Positions 14,901 to 29,000 of a stretch of DNA of 64,000 nt are shown piece after piece. The notes beneath the pieces were generated by a model that was not told where the DNA came from, did not search any database, and saw only the letters and a list, made by a program, of their open reading frames with translations. The translations under genes and the position numbers were made by a program. Every line of letters starts with the position of its first letter. Positions within the stretch are counted from its first letter, which is position 1. This DNA comes from Colius striatus (taxonomy: Eukaryota > Chordata > Aves > Coliiformes > Coliidae): the NCBI RefSeq assembly GCF_028858725.1, contig NC_084760.1, forward strand, positions 83,347,867-83,411,866, given 5' to 3'.

Positions 14901-15458
14901 GAGTGAGAGAGGAAGAGAAGGAGCTGATGAGAACACAGCTCCTTGGCCAGTTACTCTGCAAAGGGTGGGTAGAGACTGGAATGTCTTTACCAAAAGATTC
15001 AGTCTCTGTACTCTATAACATGGCTTTTCTTTGTCAATAGAGCAACATTTTCTTGAACTTCCCTTTTTGCTACCAAAAAGTATATACTAGAGAATCTGTG
15101 CTGACTTCCTTACATTGTTTTTACTGAAGAAAGGATGGCAAAGTTTGTGGGAAGCTTGATCAATATTTAACAAAAAATTAAAGAACTTGGGGAGATTTAC
15201 CTTAAAATATTGTATTTTGCAAAATATGAGGTTTTTTCATTTTTAACAAAGCTGCAAAAAGATGACAGAAAAAATATTTTTCCCACTCAACAAATAAACC
15301 CACAATTTTTGTCACAGATTTCCCAATGCTCATGCTTTGCTTTAACCATGCATTTGTTTAAGTGACAAACTATCCCAGGACCTGTTCCTGTTCAATAGAT
15401 AACTCAAATCAGAGTCACTGATTCCTCAGAGCAACTCTCACTTACATGGAATACATAC
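8991..15458. other. Intergenic, AT-rich, no gene recognised
   Basis: No supported exon or RNA gene. The sequence is unique and AT-rich. A CRE-like TGACGTAA occurs near 12812, and an AT-rich patch with several TAAT/ATTA cores at 13440-13510 could be regulatory, but neither can be judged without alignment. A perfect 22-bp tandem duplication is listed separately. Confidence 0.55.
14677..14720. repeat. Perfect 22-bp tandem duplication
   Basis: The 22-base unit at 14677-14698, which begins AAGGAACTACTTC, is repeated exactly at 14699-14720. It follows a run of adenines at 14664-14675, and there is no other copy nearby. Perfect identity suggests a recent slippage-type duplication. Confidence 0.95.
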
Positions 15459-15605
15459 CATAGAATCATAGAGTCGTTTAGGTTGGAAAAGGTATTTAAG
15501 ATCATCAAGCTCAACCACTAACCTAGCACTGCCAAATCTGCCACTAAACCATGTCCCTAAGCTTGTATCATTTAAAAACACCCAACACATACACCTGTAG
15601 AATGC
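15459..15605 (-). mobile_element. CR1 LINE 3'-end fragment (reverse orientation)
   Basis: The left edge reads CATAGAATCATAGAGTCG followed by TTTAGGTTGGAAAAGG, a reverse-complement CR1 3' terminus. On the - strand, short peptide pieces such as GSARLVVELDDLK and LFQPKRLYDSM match the extreme C-terminus of CR1 ORF2. The homology fades at about 15605. It is 5'-truncated and non-functional. Confidence 0.88.
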
Positions 15606-17765
15606 CTTTTTCTTTAAAAAGTCCTGACTATTTCTTTCTTTGATGAATAGCATACAGTGCCTAGATTTGCCAGATCCTATCTTCTTGAAACAAAGGTTTA
15701 GAATTAACACTGTAACGACAAAAGAAAAGCTGATGTAGTCTTCTGGTGGAAAAGTCTTATGCACTACAGTATCTCTAGGTTATATTCATTACCTTCACAG
15801 ATGTAATGAATTTTCCATGCATCTCCTGCTGTTAAAACTGCCATTGAAAGAACTGAAGAGATGGTATCAAATTCTTTGGGTATTGTGACAACAAGCAAAG
15901 CAAGAAATTTCACACTGTTTCAGAAGCTGTACCCTAGACTGAGACATGGAAGAACTCAGTAAGAAAGGCTAAGATGATGAACTATTCTCAAACCTAGAAT
16001 ATCTAACCTGTAACTTAATGTATAATGCAGTTGGTTTTGTCTTCATTCTGCAATAATCCGTGACAGGACTGTCAATTCCCTGAAATTCAATAACATGGGG
16101 GTTTTTGCTGGTGTAACACTGTGGCTACAATGCTGGACAATTCCAATAGTGCCAACCACATGTTGTGCATCTGTTGAATATAAGAGTGCTTGCAGGACAG
16201 TCAAATAGTCACTAGATAATGCCAGTTGCCTTTGCCCTTTAAAAGCTTGCCAGTGCTATGAAAAAGTTGCTCCAATTGTCTGAATGTTGTTGCTTCAGAA
16301 AAAGCATGCGTCTGAAATCCCACATATGTGATAATGATTTTGAAAAAGCAGCAATCATTGCAACCAAAGCATTTGCATCTGTTAAAAGCACAGCTTGCTC
16401 TTCACTTGTGTTAAAACTATTGGCACAGAATTCAAAGCACTGGATTGGCAACTGTATCAGGAAGCAAGTGCAGCGTAACGCTATAATAGCTGTCTTCGTT
16501 AGCTTTTGTTATCTGAAAAATTTCAAGTGCTTTGGATAACATAAGGTGCCACATAACTATGGAAGCTGTTGGGCAGCAGCTTAACAGCCATATGCTTACA
16601 TCTATAACGTGTGCTTACCCTCATCTTTAACTAAATGTTTTCCTTCAGCAGCTGTGGCAACAGTAGTGAGCTCGAACAATTCCCACGCAACTGAATTGCA
16701 GCTGAAGACACTGAGTTCTCTGCTGAGGGCACTGAAGCCACAAGTACTCTGATCACTCAAAGATTTTCAGAGGGCCCAAAGCAACTTAAACACACCTAGT
16801 GCTAGAGGTACATCCGTCTGTCTGGAAAGGGCTGTATTGCAAAGATTCCTGCCCTAACACTAACCCTGTGTGCAGCAGTCATACACAGTTGCTGATACAG
16901 TTGGAGAGGGATGTTGCCAGGTCAGCTCAGCATGATGCTGAAGCAGCAGTCTTACTTCTGGTGCTGGTTGTGGCTTATGCGGATCATGAGGACCTGCATT
17001 GCCCATGGGTGAGGGCTATCTTCTGTTTCTCTGCACCTGTGGTGCTGATGTTCCCTAAATACTTCTGAAATCTCCTTTTTTCCTCTTCAAACACAGAACA
17101 TGGACGAACTGGGAGATTATGGAAGCAGTTGTGAATGCAGAGCTAGGAGGAGGCACATAGCTGGCTATGGGGATACAGGGAATGAAAGCCACTTTTTTTC
17201 AAAAGGATAAGCAAAACCTCTCCATACCAGAATGTCTGACCTTATTTTTTGTATGCTGTCTTGCGGTGCTCCATGTAATAAAGAAAGAAAATCCAGACCT
17301 CACACAAGGTCAAATCCTGCACTCGTCACTTTCTCACAACTCCTGTTTGAAATCTGACTAACCATTAGATTCTCCCCTGACAAAGGTAAAATCTTTGTGT
17401 TCCAGTCTTTCTAATTGGAAACACAAAGTCTTTCATTAAAATAAACCTCCTCTGTCTGGTAACTGTGGCATGTTTAACATAAAGAGCACGCCCCTCCTTT
17501 GAGCAATGCTCCTGTAGCAAGGATGGTACATGGTGGCAGTAAGCTTCCTGAGGAATTCCACTGTAAAATTGATATCATTTTGTCCTCCCTGATGGTTTGG
17601 ATTTGTTCATTCTTCCTGGGAAAGAATTACTGCTTTGTTTTTTGTTTTCTACAAGGTTTGGAGCATCTTGAAGTTTGGAGATGTCTGCTCGAACACAGGC
17701 AGCGGCCTGACTATCGTCTTGTGATAGTACAGAAGAGTAGCATATCAGCACACAGTATAGACGTT
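15606..17765. other. Intergenic; one unresolved open patch at 16210-17070
   Basis: No gene is recognised. At 16239-16539 both strands are open for 70-93 codons, which is unusual for this AT-rich region. A further + frame of 89 codons lies at 16799-17068. I cannot assign any of these translations to a known family. They may be decayed transposon or pseudogene sequence, or chance. Confidence 0.4.
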
Positions 17766-18310
17766 AGAATCATAGAATCATTTCATCTGCAAGAGACTCT
17801 TAAGATCATCAAGTCCAGCCTTTGTCCCAGCCCTATCAACCACTAGACCATTTCCCTAAGTGCAACATCCAACCATCTCTTAAAGACCTCCAGGGAGGTC
17901 CCCTCCAGGGACCTCCCTGGGCAGTCCGTTCCAATGCCTGATAACCCTTTCAGTAAAGAAATTCCTCCTCATATCCAGTCTGAACCTCCCCTGCTGCAAC
18001 TTGAGGCCATTTCCTCTTGTTCTATTGCTTGTTACTAGGAGGAACAGACCGACCCCCGCCTCACTACAACTTCCTTTCAGGTAGTTGTAGAGAGCGATAA
18101 GGTCTCCCCTGAGCCTTCTTTTCTGCAGACTAAACAGCCCCAGATGCCTCAGCCATTTCTCAATATGAGACATTCTCCAAATCCTTTACAAGCTTGGTAG
18201 CCCAGCCTCTGTATCCTCTCCAGCACCTCAATCTCCTTCTTGTAGAGAGGGGCCCAAAACTGGACACAATATTCGAGGTGTGGTGTCACCAAAGCCGAGT
18301 ATTGCCCTAT
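17766..18310 (-). mobile_element. CR1 LINE 3'-end fragment, ~0.55 kb (reverse orientation)
   Basis: It starts with AGAATCATAGAATCATTTC, a reverse-complement CR1 end. On the - strand it encodes the distal reverse-transcriptase region. Visible pieces include [36 protein letters not shown] and [17 protein letters not shown]. This is the best-preserved CR1 coding remnant in the window, but it is split over two frames. The right boundary is approximate. Confidence 0.92.
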
Positions 18311-19087
18311 ATGTGATGAGAGATCTGCAGAGTGCAAAGCTGCATTCCCGCCTTCTCCCTCCCCACCTGAAATATTTTGTTGCCCTTTTGATATACAAGT
18401 TTGGGCTTTAAAAGTTTGATCTTTTACAAATCATAGAGTAGGATCTGTCCAGACAACTTTTATTGCAGCAGCAATAGTACTGCTTCATTATTATTCTCTC
18501 TCCAGATGCAGCAATTGTTGAGTCCTTTCCAGATAAGATGGTGGACCTACACACGGTGGGATAAGGAAGGGAATGGTGTAGAACTCCAGCTACCTCTCGG
18601 AGCTTTCCATAGTGCAAACAGTTGGAGTGACTAATCCTAAGAGTGAAAAAAAGCACTTCTCTTCCAAAGTTACTTGAGAAGGGCTTGTTACCTAGCTTGG
18701 CCACTGAGATCTGTTTTAGAGCTGTGAACCTTGAGGACAGAAAGGCAGATCCCTGCAGTCTGCAACAAAGCATTTAAGTTCCCGAAAGAGTCCAGTTTAG
18801 ACATACACACTCATTTAGCCATAGCTACTTTGTACAATGGGCTCTTTTGTAGGCAATTTAAGTGATCCCTATTTGTCCATGACTCACATGTATCTTTCCT
18901 TAGATGCCAGTTTCTTGGTGGGATTTCTATATGATTGTCATCATACATTTCATTTTGATTGTTATCAATTATTTGAGTTTAACTTCATTGCTTATATCAC
19001 AGATAAAATTGTTTCTAACACTACACAAGAAGAGATCTGACATAAAAATATAAGACTTGGAAAAGTATATTTTAATATACTGATTTG

Positions 19088-19181
19088 TAAAAATACCACC
19101 ACAAACACCACAAAAAACACAAATAAACAAAAAACCACCAAAAAAACCCCACAATCAAAAAAACCTAACAAAACTAAAAAT
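19088..19181. repeat. A/C-rich low-complexity tract
   Basis: About 94 bases consist almost only of A and C on the + strand, with repeated ACCACCA, CACAAA and AAAACC words. It is not a regular microsatellite. Open frames across it are compositional artefacts. Confidence 0.85.
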
Positions 19182-19984
19182 AACGGCCACTGTAAATCTG
19201 TCTAACAACAAGTCACAGTAGTAATGTGATTTCATTGTTTACCAACTATTTAGAGGTTAAATTGGGCTTTTGGCAACCTGATAACTTTAGCAAACAACAC
19301 TAAACTAGTCTTTGCCTCCTCCCTTCTTTAAATAAAACTCAATTTGTAATATGGAATGTGAACTGTTTTGACTGTTAAACCATTCCAAACTCTAAACCCA
19401 CTTATCATAAATGTGTTGAAAGAAGAATATATTTCAATAGTGTGGCAGACTCTTTGAGTACAGTAGAGCAGCAGTCTTCAATCAACCAGACTTTCTTTCC
19501 AGAAAGAGAAAATGAAAGCATAAGTGTCATACACATTTTTAAATGATTTATCTAAATTCAAAGAACTTTTTTGTGACTGATTATAACCGCATATATGAAT
19601 GGCTAGGGATAACAGGTTTCTTTTGCTTTTCAAAATGATATATAACAATGTTCCATGCAGAGACCTTCTATTTACACATCTGTTCAGCACCTGCCCATAA
19701 TTAGTTTTTATTATTGGGCTTGTCACCATATTAATGTAGCTGTACATTCAAATTGATTGTAATTGCAAATTTCCTGAAAAAGCTTGGTTTCTGCAAGTAT
19801 TTAATTAAACTGGTATCCTAAATTAAAAATAATTATGTAACTGTACTCCACTAGAATAACACATGCATGTCTCTCTCTACATACAAAATAGATATTTTGC
19901 ATAATTCATACAACATGTGGATTAATATTGTACAATTAAAGGTCAGTCTCCACTAGAAAAGGAGGGATAATTAACTTCAGTGGT

Positions 19985-20052
19985 TAGAAACCTGACATAT
20001 TTCAATTAAGCAAGTAATTTGTCACAAACTTCATAAATCAAGTTATCAAGGA
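19985..20052. promoter_or_regulatory. Candidate distal enhancer motif cluster (SIX, HOX, TCF-like)
   Basis: Within 65 bp I see an exact SIX/MEF3 site in reverse (GAAACCTGA, 19987-19995) and a TGTCA MEIS half-site near 20020. A posterior-HOX-like TCATAAA (20031-20037) and a TCF/LEF-like ATCAAGG (20045-20051) follow. It lies about 24 kb upstream of the SIX2 start. In mouse, a distal Six2 enhancer active in nephron progenitors is bound by Six2 and TCF/LEF factors, so the grammar is suggestive. Assignment is inference only; conservation was not tested. Confidence 0.2.
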
Positions 20053-23000
20053 ACAAGTTAGCAGTGGTTTTAATAAATAGAGATGGTGAAAACTAAGTCT
20101 ATTCCTTCTTGTGGCATAATTTTGCTTGAGTAAATGATTTATATAGTATGCCTTCAGTTTCTAGGTCATGAGGTCACATCTAGCATGTCTTAGTAACTAC
20201 TGATGTTTATTTCCATCTACTGACTGTTTGGAGGTCTGTGCTGCAGTTGGTAGCCTTTGCTGAGCAGTTTTCTCTGGTACACACACAGAGAAAAAAAAAA
20301 AATACTGCCTTTGAAGCCTCTTTGGCCTAAGAATAAATCAGGAGATTCATCCAGCCCAAGGACTTGAACAGCCCTGTCCCAACCAATGTGTCATGGGAAG
20401 CTGGAGCACATGCTGAGCTCATCTTCCCAAGTGAGTCTGATCCTGGTGGTACAATCGCAGACATCAGTAACCTGGAAACAGCTTCTGCATCACCAAGTGG
20501 CTGCTGAGGCAGAGCTGTGGTGAATTGGCACAATGACACAAAGTTACCTGTCAAGAATGAATTAATTTCCTTTCACGGGAGCAGATATATTTTGAGATGA
20601 CATTTTCATGTTTATTGTTGAAAATGCATACAAAAATTCTGAAATACTTCAGCTGAGGGACAGTCAAATATTATCAGTGTGAAAAATCTCTGGAGCTGTA
20701 GTCCAAAACATGCTTCCCAAAAACCCAAAACTACATTTGCTTCTTTCCAGTCCTTGTGTGGACCTCTGTAAGCCCATGGAGGCTTATAGAGCCTGGGAGA
20801 TAAAAATAAAGTAGGTTAACTGACTGAAAAATAGTTTAGGGGCAGATGCCTGCTAGATTTCTTTCAATAGACTCACTGAATTCACAACTTTTTTACAGAA
20901 CACTGAGTGTCCATGAGTGAATCTTTTCTGATGGAAAATTTCCAAAATGTTGCTCTGTCACTGGTCATCCTTATCTTGAAGTAAACTGCAGGATCTGTAT
21001 TCCACAACAGCTGAGTTAATCCATTCAGAAACACTAATGCCAATGAATATGTCCACTCTGAACAGCAAAGTTATAATCTGGGTTTTGAACTCTCATACTT
21101 CAAAGAAAATGTGAAACGGGCTTTTGATTTGATCCACTGTGGCCATAAGACTAGAGTATGAAATATTGCTCCAAGCTCTGCTCCAAACCATTCAAAGTCC
21201 AGTGCTTGCTTGCAAGATTTGATTTGAACTCTTACCTGTAACTTTATCAGTAGCAACTGTGTTCAGATTTTTCTGCATGAGTTTTGTATATATAGCAGTT
21301 AGGTAATCACGTTCCCTATAAAGTAGACATCCTGAATTTCAGCTCTGACTAAATCACAATTTCTGAGGATGTTGCTGATACTATAATCAGCAGGGGAAAA
21401 AAAAAATATTTAACTGTTATTTAAATGATCACTGTTCCATTTGAAAGGAAATAGCTGCAGAAATTTCTATTTCCTGTCGTTGCTTGCCTCAATTTCTTGT
21501 GTGCATCCACAGAAAAGCTTCACTGAAATTGAAGGACATTCATATAGATGATGATAGGTTCATGGCTAAAGCATCCAGGTTCATATCTAGAGCATTACTG
21601 ATAGGGATGTAAAATTACAGTGAGGACAGGGAGAAAGGGAAAAGTGAGATGAGAGTTGGATTTCCAGCATGGAAGATCACCTTTTTTTTCCACTCCTTCA
21701 TCAGCACTCCTCAGCATTCCTCCACATACAACATCAAGTTGAAAAGAAGAAGCAGATAGGAAAATTTGTCCGTCTTATCATGCCATTGCCTATCTTCTCT
21801 AACACTGTTACATTCTTCACACATATATAAGTTTGAATGTTTGATTTGGGATCCTAGTCCTAAAACAATATCCTAAGCAGTATACTGTCTTCAGCTTTCC
21901 TCACTCACCTTCCTGAACGTATACCTTTCCTTTTCTCATCAGTGTTCCTGCTGGATAAATATGGTCCTGCTGAGGAAAAAAAAAGCACTTTTCAGGCAAA
22001 ACTAATTTCTGATAATTGTTCTCAACATATTTTTTTTATGAAATGGCCAGCTTGAATTAGAAACTGACATTTTCTTTGTCAGGAGATGCATCTTAAACAC
22101 TGGTGTCCTGAAATGAAATTAAATGGGAACTGGTGCATGTACAAGGCTGATATTTGTTCTGGCATTCTCTTTTGTCTACATGCTCACATTAGGCTGATTT
22201 TTCCTATTTCTCCATGGCCATATACTTGGCAAGTACAGCAAAACAAACAGTAGCATAGTTAATCAATACAATCTTGTCGGAAAGAGACTGAAGAGAGATC
22301 TTTGTTGTGGAAACCTAGCGGTGACAGAAAACCCTGTGCCTCTTTTTGCCAAAAAGAATTGGCTGGAAATTGAGTTAATTGGAAATATTATCTATAAATA
22401 TGCTTATGAGGTACTGTCTTGATCCCACAAAGCTTTTTTATTAACATTCAAAATTAAAAAGTGATAGAAGTTCAAGTTACAAGCTTAAAATTAAGCATAT
22501 TATTAAATGCATATCCTCTTTGGGAGACATTATTAAAAGTTTGCTTTTTCACTCTTATGACCATTACACTATCAGGGGAGCTTATGCTCAGAACCAAGAG
22601 GACAGAAGGCTTTCTGTAAGGAAAGAGGTTTACTTCACCTTTATCTGCAGTAAAGATCATAGATATATAAGATGGCTGCCCTCTGCAGATGGAAATAATG
22701 GATCTGTTTCTTATCTGCCATTCCAAGTTCATGCAACTAAGGACTGTAGATCATTTCTCTTACAGCTTTTTCCTTCCACTCAGTGCTGCCAGAAAAGTGT
22801 GATAACTCATTGTAACCTATACTTCAGGCAGTTATCTGATCAACCAAACACTGATCAGGTGATTACAAATACTGGAAAGTAATGCAGTGTCTTGCAGAAT
22901 ATATCTCTGTATCTCTTGGAAGTAAATATTTGTATGAATTCTCATCATCCCATGTTATCTGGCTTCCCTTCAAAGACTTTTGAGTAGGGGGCAATTGTGT

Positions 23001-26000
23001 AAGTTTGCATTTCTATACAGTAAACTTCTTGTCTGAGGTCTACCTAAGAGGTAGGGGATGATCCTGAGAGAATTTGGAAAGTTCTCAGAATTTGAGACAA
23101 GGGCATACAGTACTTCAGTAGCATTAAAACCAAAACAACTTCACTCAAAGGAACTACCATCTCTATAGAGCAGCCTGTACAGCAAGAAGTTTTGTCCCAC
23201 CAGCCAGGTCAGCTCTGCAAATCCAGCCATTTTTTTCCTTACTCCAAGCCTCTGCCCCAGGTTTTGTTGAGGACATATGCTGCAGGGCTGTGACTGATTT
23301 CTCTTTGCCTTCATCCACACGGTAGGAAAAGAGAAGGGAGTTGACATGTCTCTGGGGCTTTTTGCCTCCTCCTCTCTTCCTTGGCCAGGTATTACAGAAA
23401 GGGAGGTGGGGAGGGAAAAGTCTCATTGCTCATCCCTAGCCAGCAAAGAGGAGGGAAGTGTTCTGAGTGAGATTTCCATCGCAGAAAGTGTGTTGTTGGA
23501 TAGCTGAGGAGGTGGGAAGAGGGCTGTCCCACAAGAGGTTGGTAAGGGGCAGGCACACAACCAGGCGAAGTCCCCTCGCTGTAACCCCGTCCCACACACG
23601 TGTCCCTCAGGGTTGCACAGAAAAGCAGTTTAAAGTGCTCCCCAGACAACCTAGAGATTGTCCTGTTCAGCCTTGTGAAAATGGCATTGTGCCAGTTCCC
23701 CACAGCTTCAGGCAGAAACAGTGTGCCTTATCCCTTTAAAATGTCAGTCAAATGTGGCCTTGAATTGGGCTGCAGTAAAAACAACTCCTCCCAACACTTT
23801 ATGCAGAAGAATGTGTTGATACTAATTAGAACAAACACGTAATTTTAAATATCCTCTCATATTCCATATCTCTGATAGAAACAATATCTCTCTTACAAAT
23901 GTCTCATGCATTTTACATTTGGACATGGCCAATGGTTTGTCTAGCTATGGTGAGAACATAAAATGCATGAAGGGCTTATCCATGTTGACCAATATGACCA
24001 TGTTTAGTCCATCAAGCACAGGTAATACAACACCAGCTTCAGGCTTCCCAAACACTTTGAGTAGACGGAAGCCAACCTGACCACAACCCTAGAAGAGCAA
24101 CCTGAGAGCTTCCTCTGCCTACTAGAATGCCCATGGCCCCACTTTGGCTTTAGAGGCTGTGTTCTTGGGCTTGGATAGCACTGCTGCCTCCATCAGCTGT
24201 TGCCAGGGGCCAACAACAATGATTTAGTGCACCTTTGTGTCATTCTCCCGGTGGTATCTTACTAAGAATTTATCAGTGCACTGCAGATGCCATGAGGGTT
24301 TGAGTCCTTCTGTGTGTATGTGCATGTGTTGGATTGAAAATATAAACCTTTAGACCTGAAAGGTGGGAGGATGTGGGACTCTGTATCTTTGTGACATCTT
24401 GGTCGGTCTTGGCAAGAAATCTTCCCCATTTCTGTACTTTAACTGTATTCAAAACCTAGTGAGAGCCTAATTAAAATTAATGGAGAAATAAAATGTTGGG
24501 AGAAAGCAGTGCATCAGAAAAATAGAAATGCTAACACTTAAAAATATTAGATCTCCATGAACTCTCTTACAATGCAGTTTTTCCAAATTAACATTACAAA
24601 ATCTTGCTCTGGTACTTGAAAAAGTCTCCAGAGTGTAATATATTAAAAATACTTTAATAAAACAATGAGTTTTACTTGAATTTTACCTCTCTGCAGTGCT
24701 GGAATTAGTAATCAATATATAATCAGCTTTCCTTCATTCATCTTTTACCTCAACAGTCTGAAACAGGAACCTCCTGGCCAACATTGAGAGGAAGTGACAA
24801 TGGAGCAGAGGTCCTAAGTGCTTTGCTACCCACTGAAATGCTGTTCCACAACTGCCTCATTTCATATGTTTTTTGCAGTTCAGTGCAGAATGGAAAGCAG
24901 GAGTTCCAAGGAGTTTTTCCATGAGAACTCTGTGATGTGCCATACTCTGTGACAAATCCGCTTAAAACCCGATTGTGCAATATAGCTCTAGTTGAGTTTT
25001 AGTTCCACCCTGAGTCATGACACTATTAAGGAGGGGAAAAAAAACCAAGAAATACAAAAGCTGAGTTTAACAAAAATAAGGCTTCAAACTCTGCTATGCA
25101 TTCATCATAACTATATCATTATGCAATGGAGTTACTATTGGACAAGTTCAAATGGAATGCCTTAATCATGTTTTTCTATGGCTAAGCTTATGTCTTTTGT
25201 TTGTTTTGAGCATAATTGCACCCCCTTGACACATTTATACCCTTGAGTTATTGATACATATGCTTAAGGCATAGGAACAGAGTTCAGATCACAGAATACT
25301 TAGTGAAATAGAAAGGATTTTAAGCAAAAAGATCATAGCAACTCTGCAACTTCATACATGTCTATAATTTTTACAGAAATAGATACAACCCACAGCCAAG
25401 CGAACAATGAACTGTCAGTAAATTAACCTAGCAGATGGAGGGGGAAAAGAAACCTTCCATGTTAAGGTAAAGGTGGATTAAGGACACAAAAGAGAATGGA
25501 AGAAGCTAATATTTCCAATCAATATACCTGAGTCCAACTTAACAACTCATGAAATTCCTCTTAACTGTGCTCTTAAGTGACCTGGGTGCCTGGTGCTATC
25601 AGGCATTCCTGTATGCTATAGGTGGAACCTAGGCAATAGGTGGGTGGCATGGGCACACCACTACCCCTGCAGGGGCTCTGCTGCTCCTCAGATTCCACTA
25701 CAGAAAAGTTTTTTTCTCTTCATGGCAAGCTGGGGATACAGTTGTGAAGAGTGCAGTGCTTCCTACCTTTTAATTTCAGCTATCGGTTGAAAAAAAACAA
25801 CAAAATGATCTTATTTTGCATGATTAAATGAAGATTGACTCTAGATTAAATGGTATTTTGAAAGCTTGTGATTTCATGTAACAAGCCATGGATTTGAAGC
25901 TAACTGCAATGCAACAGTAAACTACTTAGAAACACTTCTGCATTTACATGAAGCAATCTCTGAAAAGCTACAAGCTATTAGCTACGTTTATGAACTTTGA

Positions 26001-29000
26001 GTCATTGAGACATAGACAAATATTGTGATAGGTTATTTATTTCTTTTTTAATTGGAGAGATTTCAGAGATCATTCAAGTCCTCAGTTAAAGTTTTTCTAG
26101 ATGAATCATGTGCAAATATAAAGGCAGATAGACAGACAGCTACCCCATGTCTGGTACAACCCCTCATGTCCCAACCAGCATGTCCCAGACTTAAACCTGA
26201 AGGGGTTTTTTTAGGTCTGTGGTCACTTTGAGTCAGACTGCACATCTCTATCAGCCTGGAGGATATGAGGCTTTCTCTTCAGTATGTACAGGATCAGTTC
26301 CTCGGTTTGCTGTCAAAAAAACTAGGATGCCATTGTAAAAGACACCTGATGACTCCTGTGTGAAAATTAAATTCACTTAGAAGACAAGATTTGTTTACCG
26401 CTTATGCTCCCAAAACATGTATACATGGATCTTTGAATGAGAAAGACTCGTAACCTAAAAACTGGCTTAAAGCAGCTTGGCCATGGGAAAGACAGTTTGG
26501 AACCAAATATCCGTTACAAATGGGTTTATTATTGTTAATCTGGCACGATGTTGGTTTGTGAAGCCGATATGAGATAAAAAGTTCCTCCAGCACTATTTCC
26601 TGAACCCCAGAAAAAGAAGCTTTACTACTGTTGTGTTTCTGTACAAGCAGCATTCCTAATATGGTTTGTATTGCAGACCACAAGCCTTGCTCACACTTTG
26701 AAACATTATTTGAATGAGAAATGCCAGACCTGTCGATGTGGTGATATAATACACTAATAAAACAAATTCTGTACAATGTTCAATAGGAAAGATTTTTTAT
26801 TTTATAGACAATTTTTATGTAAGGTATTTTTTCTTTAAAGTAGCAACACTGTATCACCCATAAGAACTCATTCCTGGCGCTCATTAGGGACTTTGTTATC
26901 CATTTCCACCTTCTCTGTTTCTAAATTTTGGAAACGAGTTTTGAAGTGCAGTGGGAGGCAGCTGAATGCTCCAGCATTCTGCTGTGATTCAATTCCAGAG
27001 TATTTTATTAAACCTCTTGCACTATTTCCAAAAAAGCTAGAAATATTTTCATGGCAACAGCCTAGAAGGGGCTGTCTTTTTCTATAAAATTCTAAACACC
27101 ACGTTTTCCTTCCTGATTTTCTCTGCATGTATCAAAGTTAGGCAGGAATTCTATACCACTTAGTACTTGCTGATGTAGAAATGACTGCCAAATGAATGGT
27201 TTATACTGGAATATCTCATTATTTATATAAGTACACTACAGTACTGACATTTAATTTACTTCTCATTCCAAACCTATGACAAGTCACTTTGACACCTTCA
27301 AGAAATGTTTCACATATGGTAAGATGCTTCATTCAAAACTATAAAAGGCAAATTAATAGATTACTCAAATTAAAGCAAAGACTTTAAACAATCAAAGGAA
27401 ATAATTCTTATTAGTATTAATACATCTCAGCCATTTACTGTTTAATAATTTTAATGACAAATTAACATTTCTAGGGACCACGGATGATATAGTACTTTGG
27501 GGGGCTGACTCTTTTCACCTTCAAAAGACCTAGGGTAAAATTTTGCATGCATTAATGGAAATGTCCTTTTGGATAGGAGGAGTGAAAGTTTTCATGGGAG
27601 GTTCTGATATGTTGTGGTGCTGCTGCAGACCTTAACATGAAGGAATCCAGGCACCAAGTCGAGGTACTGAGACAGCCAGGTAGGGATTTGATACTGCACC
27701 TGCACTCCCTATACCTGTCTCTCACCGTCTTGTAGCCTTTCACTTCATGAATAAAATAGTCATGTTTATTCCCCCGTTCCACATAAAAGTACCATTTTAG
27801 CTAAAATATATCTCTGCCATACAACTAAATCAGACTACTTGTATAATGGAGCTGACTGGAAAGGAGCACCACAGCTTGATTTACAGTGTAGGCTAGGTGT
27901 GGAAGTGTCTGGTTTCAAAGCCAGCTATTTATACAGAGCACTTTCTCTATGTAGAGTGAGTTTGAGCCATGACGCCTGGCTTTGGAATGGCAACTGTCCA
28001 GGTACTAAAAAGATTTGGGGTGCTTCTACTCAGCATGATGAGTGGCCTATTTGCCAGGACCCCTCACATCAAGGAACACACTATTGCTCCAATATACTAC
28101 TGATCATTAGAGCTAGTAAGGTTAAAACTAGTAACAATAGGTTTCTACTGAGTGAAAGCCTGCCATGAGCATTTTCCATGCCTGCTTACTTAGCTTCAAG
28201 ATGCCTAAGGTGTGAGGAATGAAAGTAAACATGGCCTCAGCATGCAACTGAAGCACTTAATGACCTGTTGTGCTCTTTGATCATGATACTGCACCAAAGC
28301 AGTAATGTTTTGCTCCTGAGAGGGCAACAAGCAGGCGAGAACATGTGGGGAAAGATCTCAGTAAAAGTGAGATGGTTCTCCCAAGGTACCTCACCTTAAA
28401 GCTTCCTCACAACATCAGGCCAGTGCTTTTCAGCATTTCATTTGCACAGAGGTGCCCGAGTTGTGTAGTTCTGGCATGGGTCTGCAATGGCTGTGCAGGA
28501 TGGAAGTGGGCTTCAGGGCCTACTGGCTTTTACATATAAACATAAATGCATAAATAGAGAGAAATAGATGGATATCATACAGGTGTCAAGTAGAATGCAG
28601 AAGAATTTTTTTTCTCTAGAAAGGCTTAGTGTATACTAAATAAGACAATGAGATCACTAAGACAAAAATGTCATAGACACAAAACAAGAGATGTTTAGAG
28701 TGTATTTTATCTTTTTTTTTTTATAAAAAGAGTCTTTGACAAAGTCTTTTGAAGAGCAAGGGCTTTTAGCCAAACTGAATAACAATATTATACAGTGTTA
28801 CCAAAATAAAGATTAAATGCTGTCAGCTGTAACTTCTGAAGCTTTTTCTAATCTATTTTCTTTTTTTTTTTATTGGCTCATCTGGATCTCCCCTAACTTA
28901 TGTGTGCTCACTCTCCAGCCTTTCCATTACCACAGGAAGCTGCTCCCTTGACCCTAAGGGCAAGAATCAAGATTATTTTGCAAGAGAGAGGAGAGGAAAG

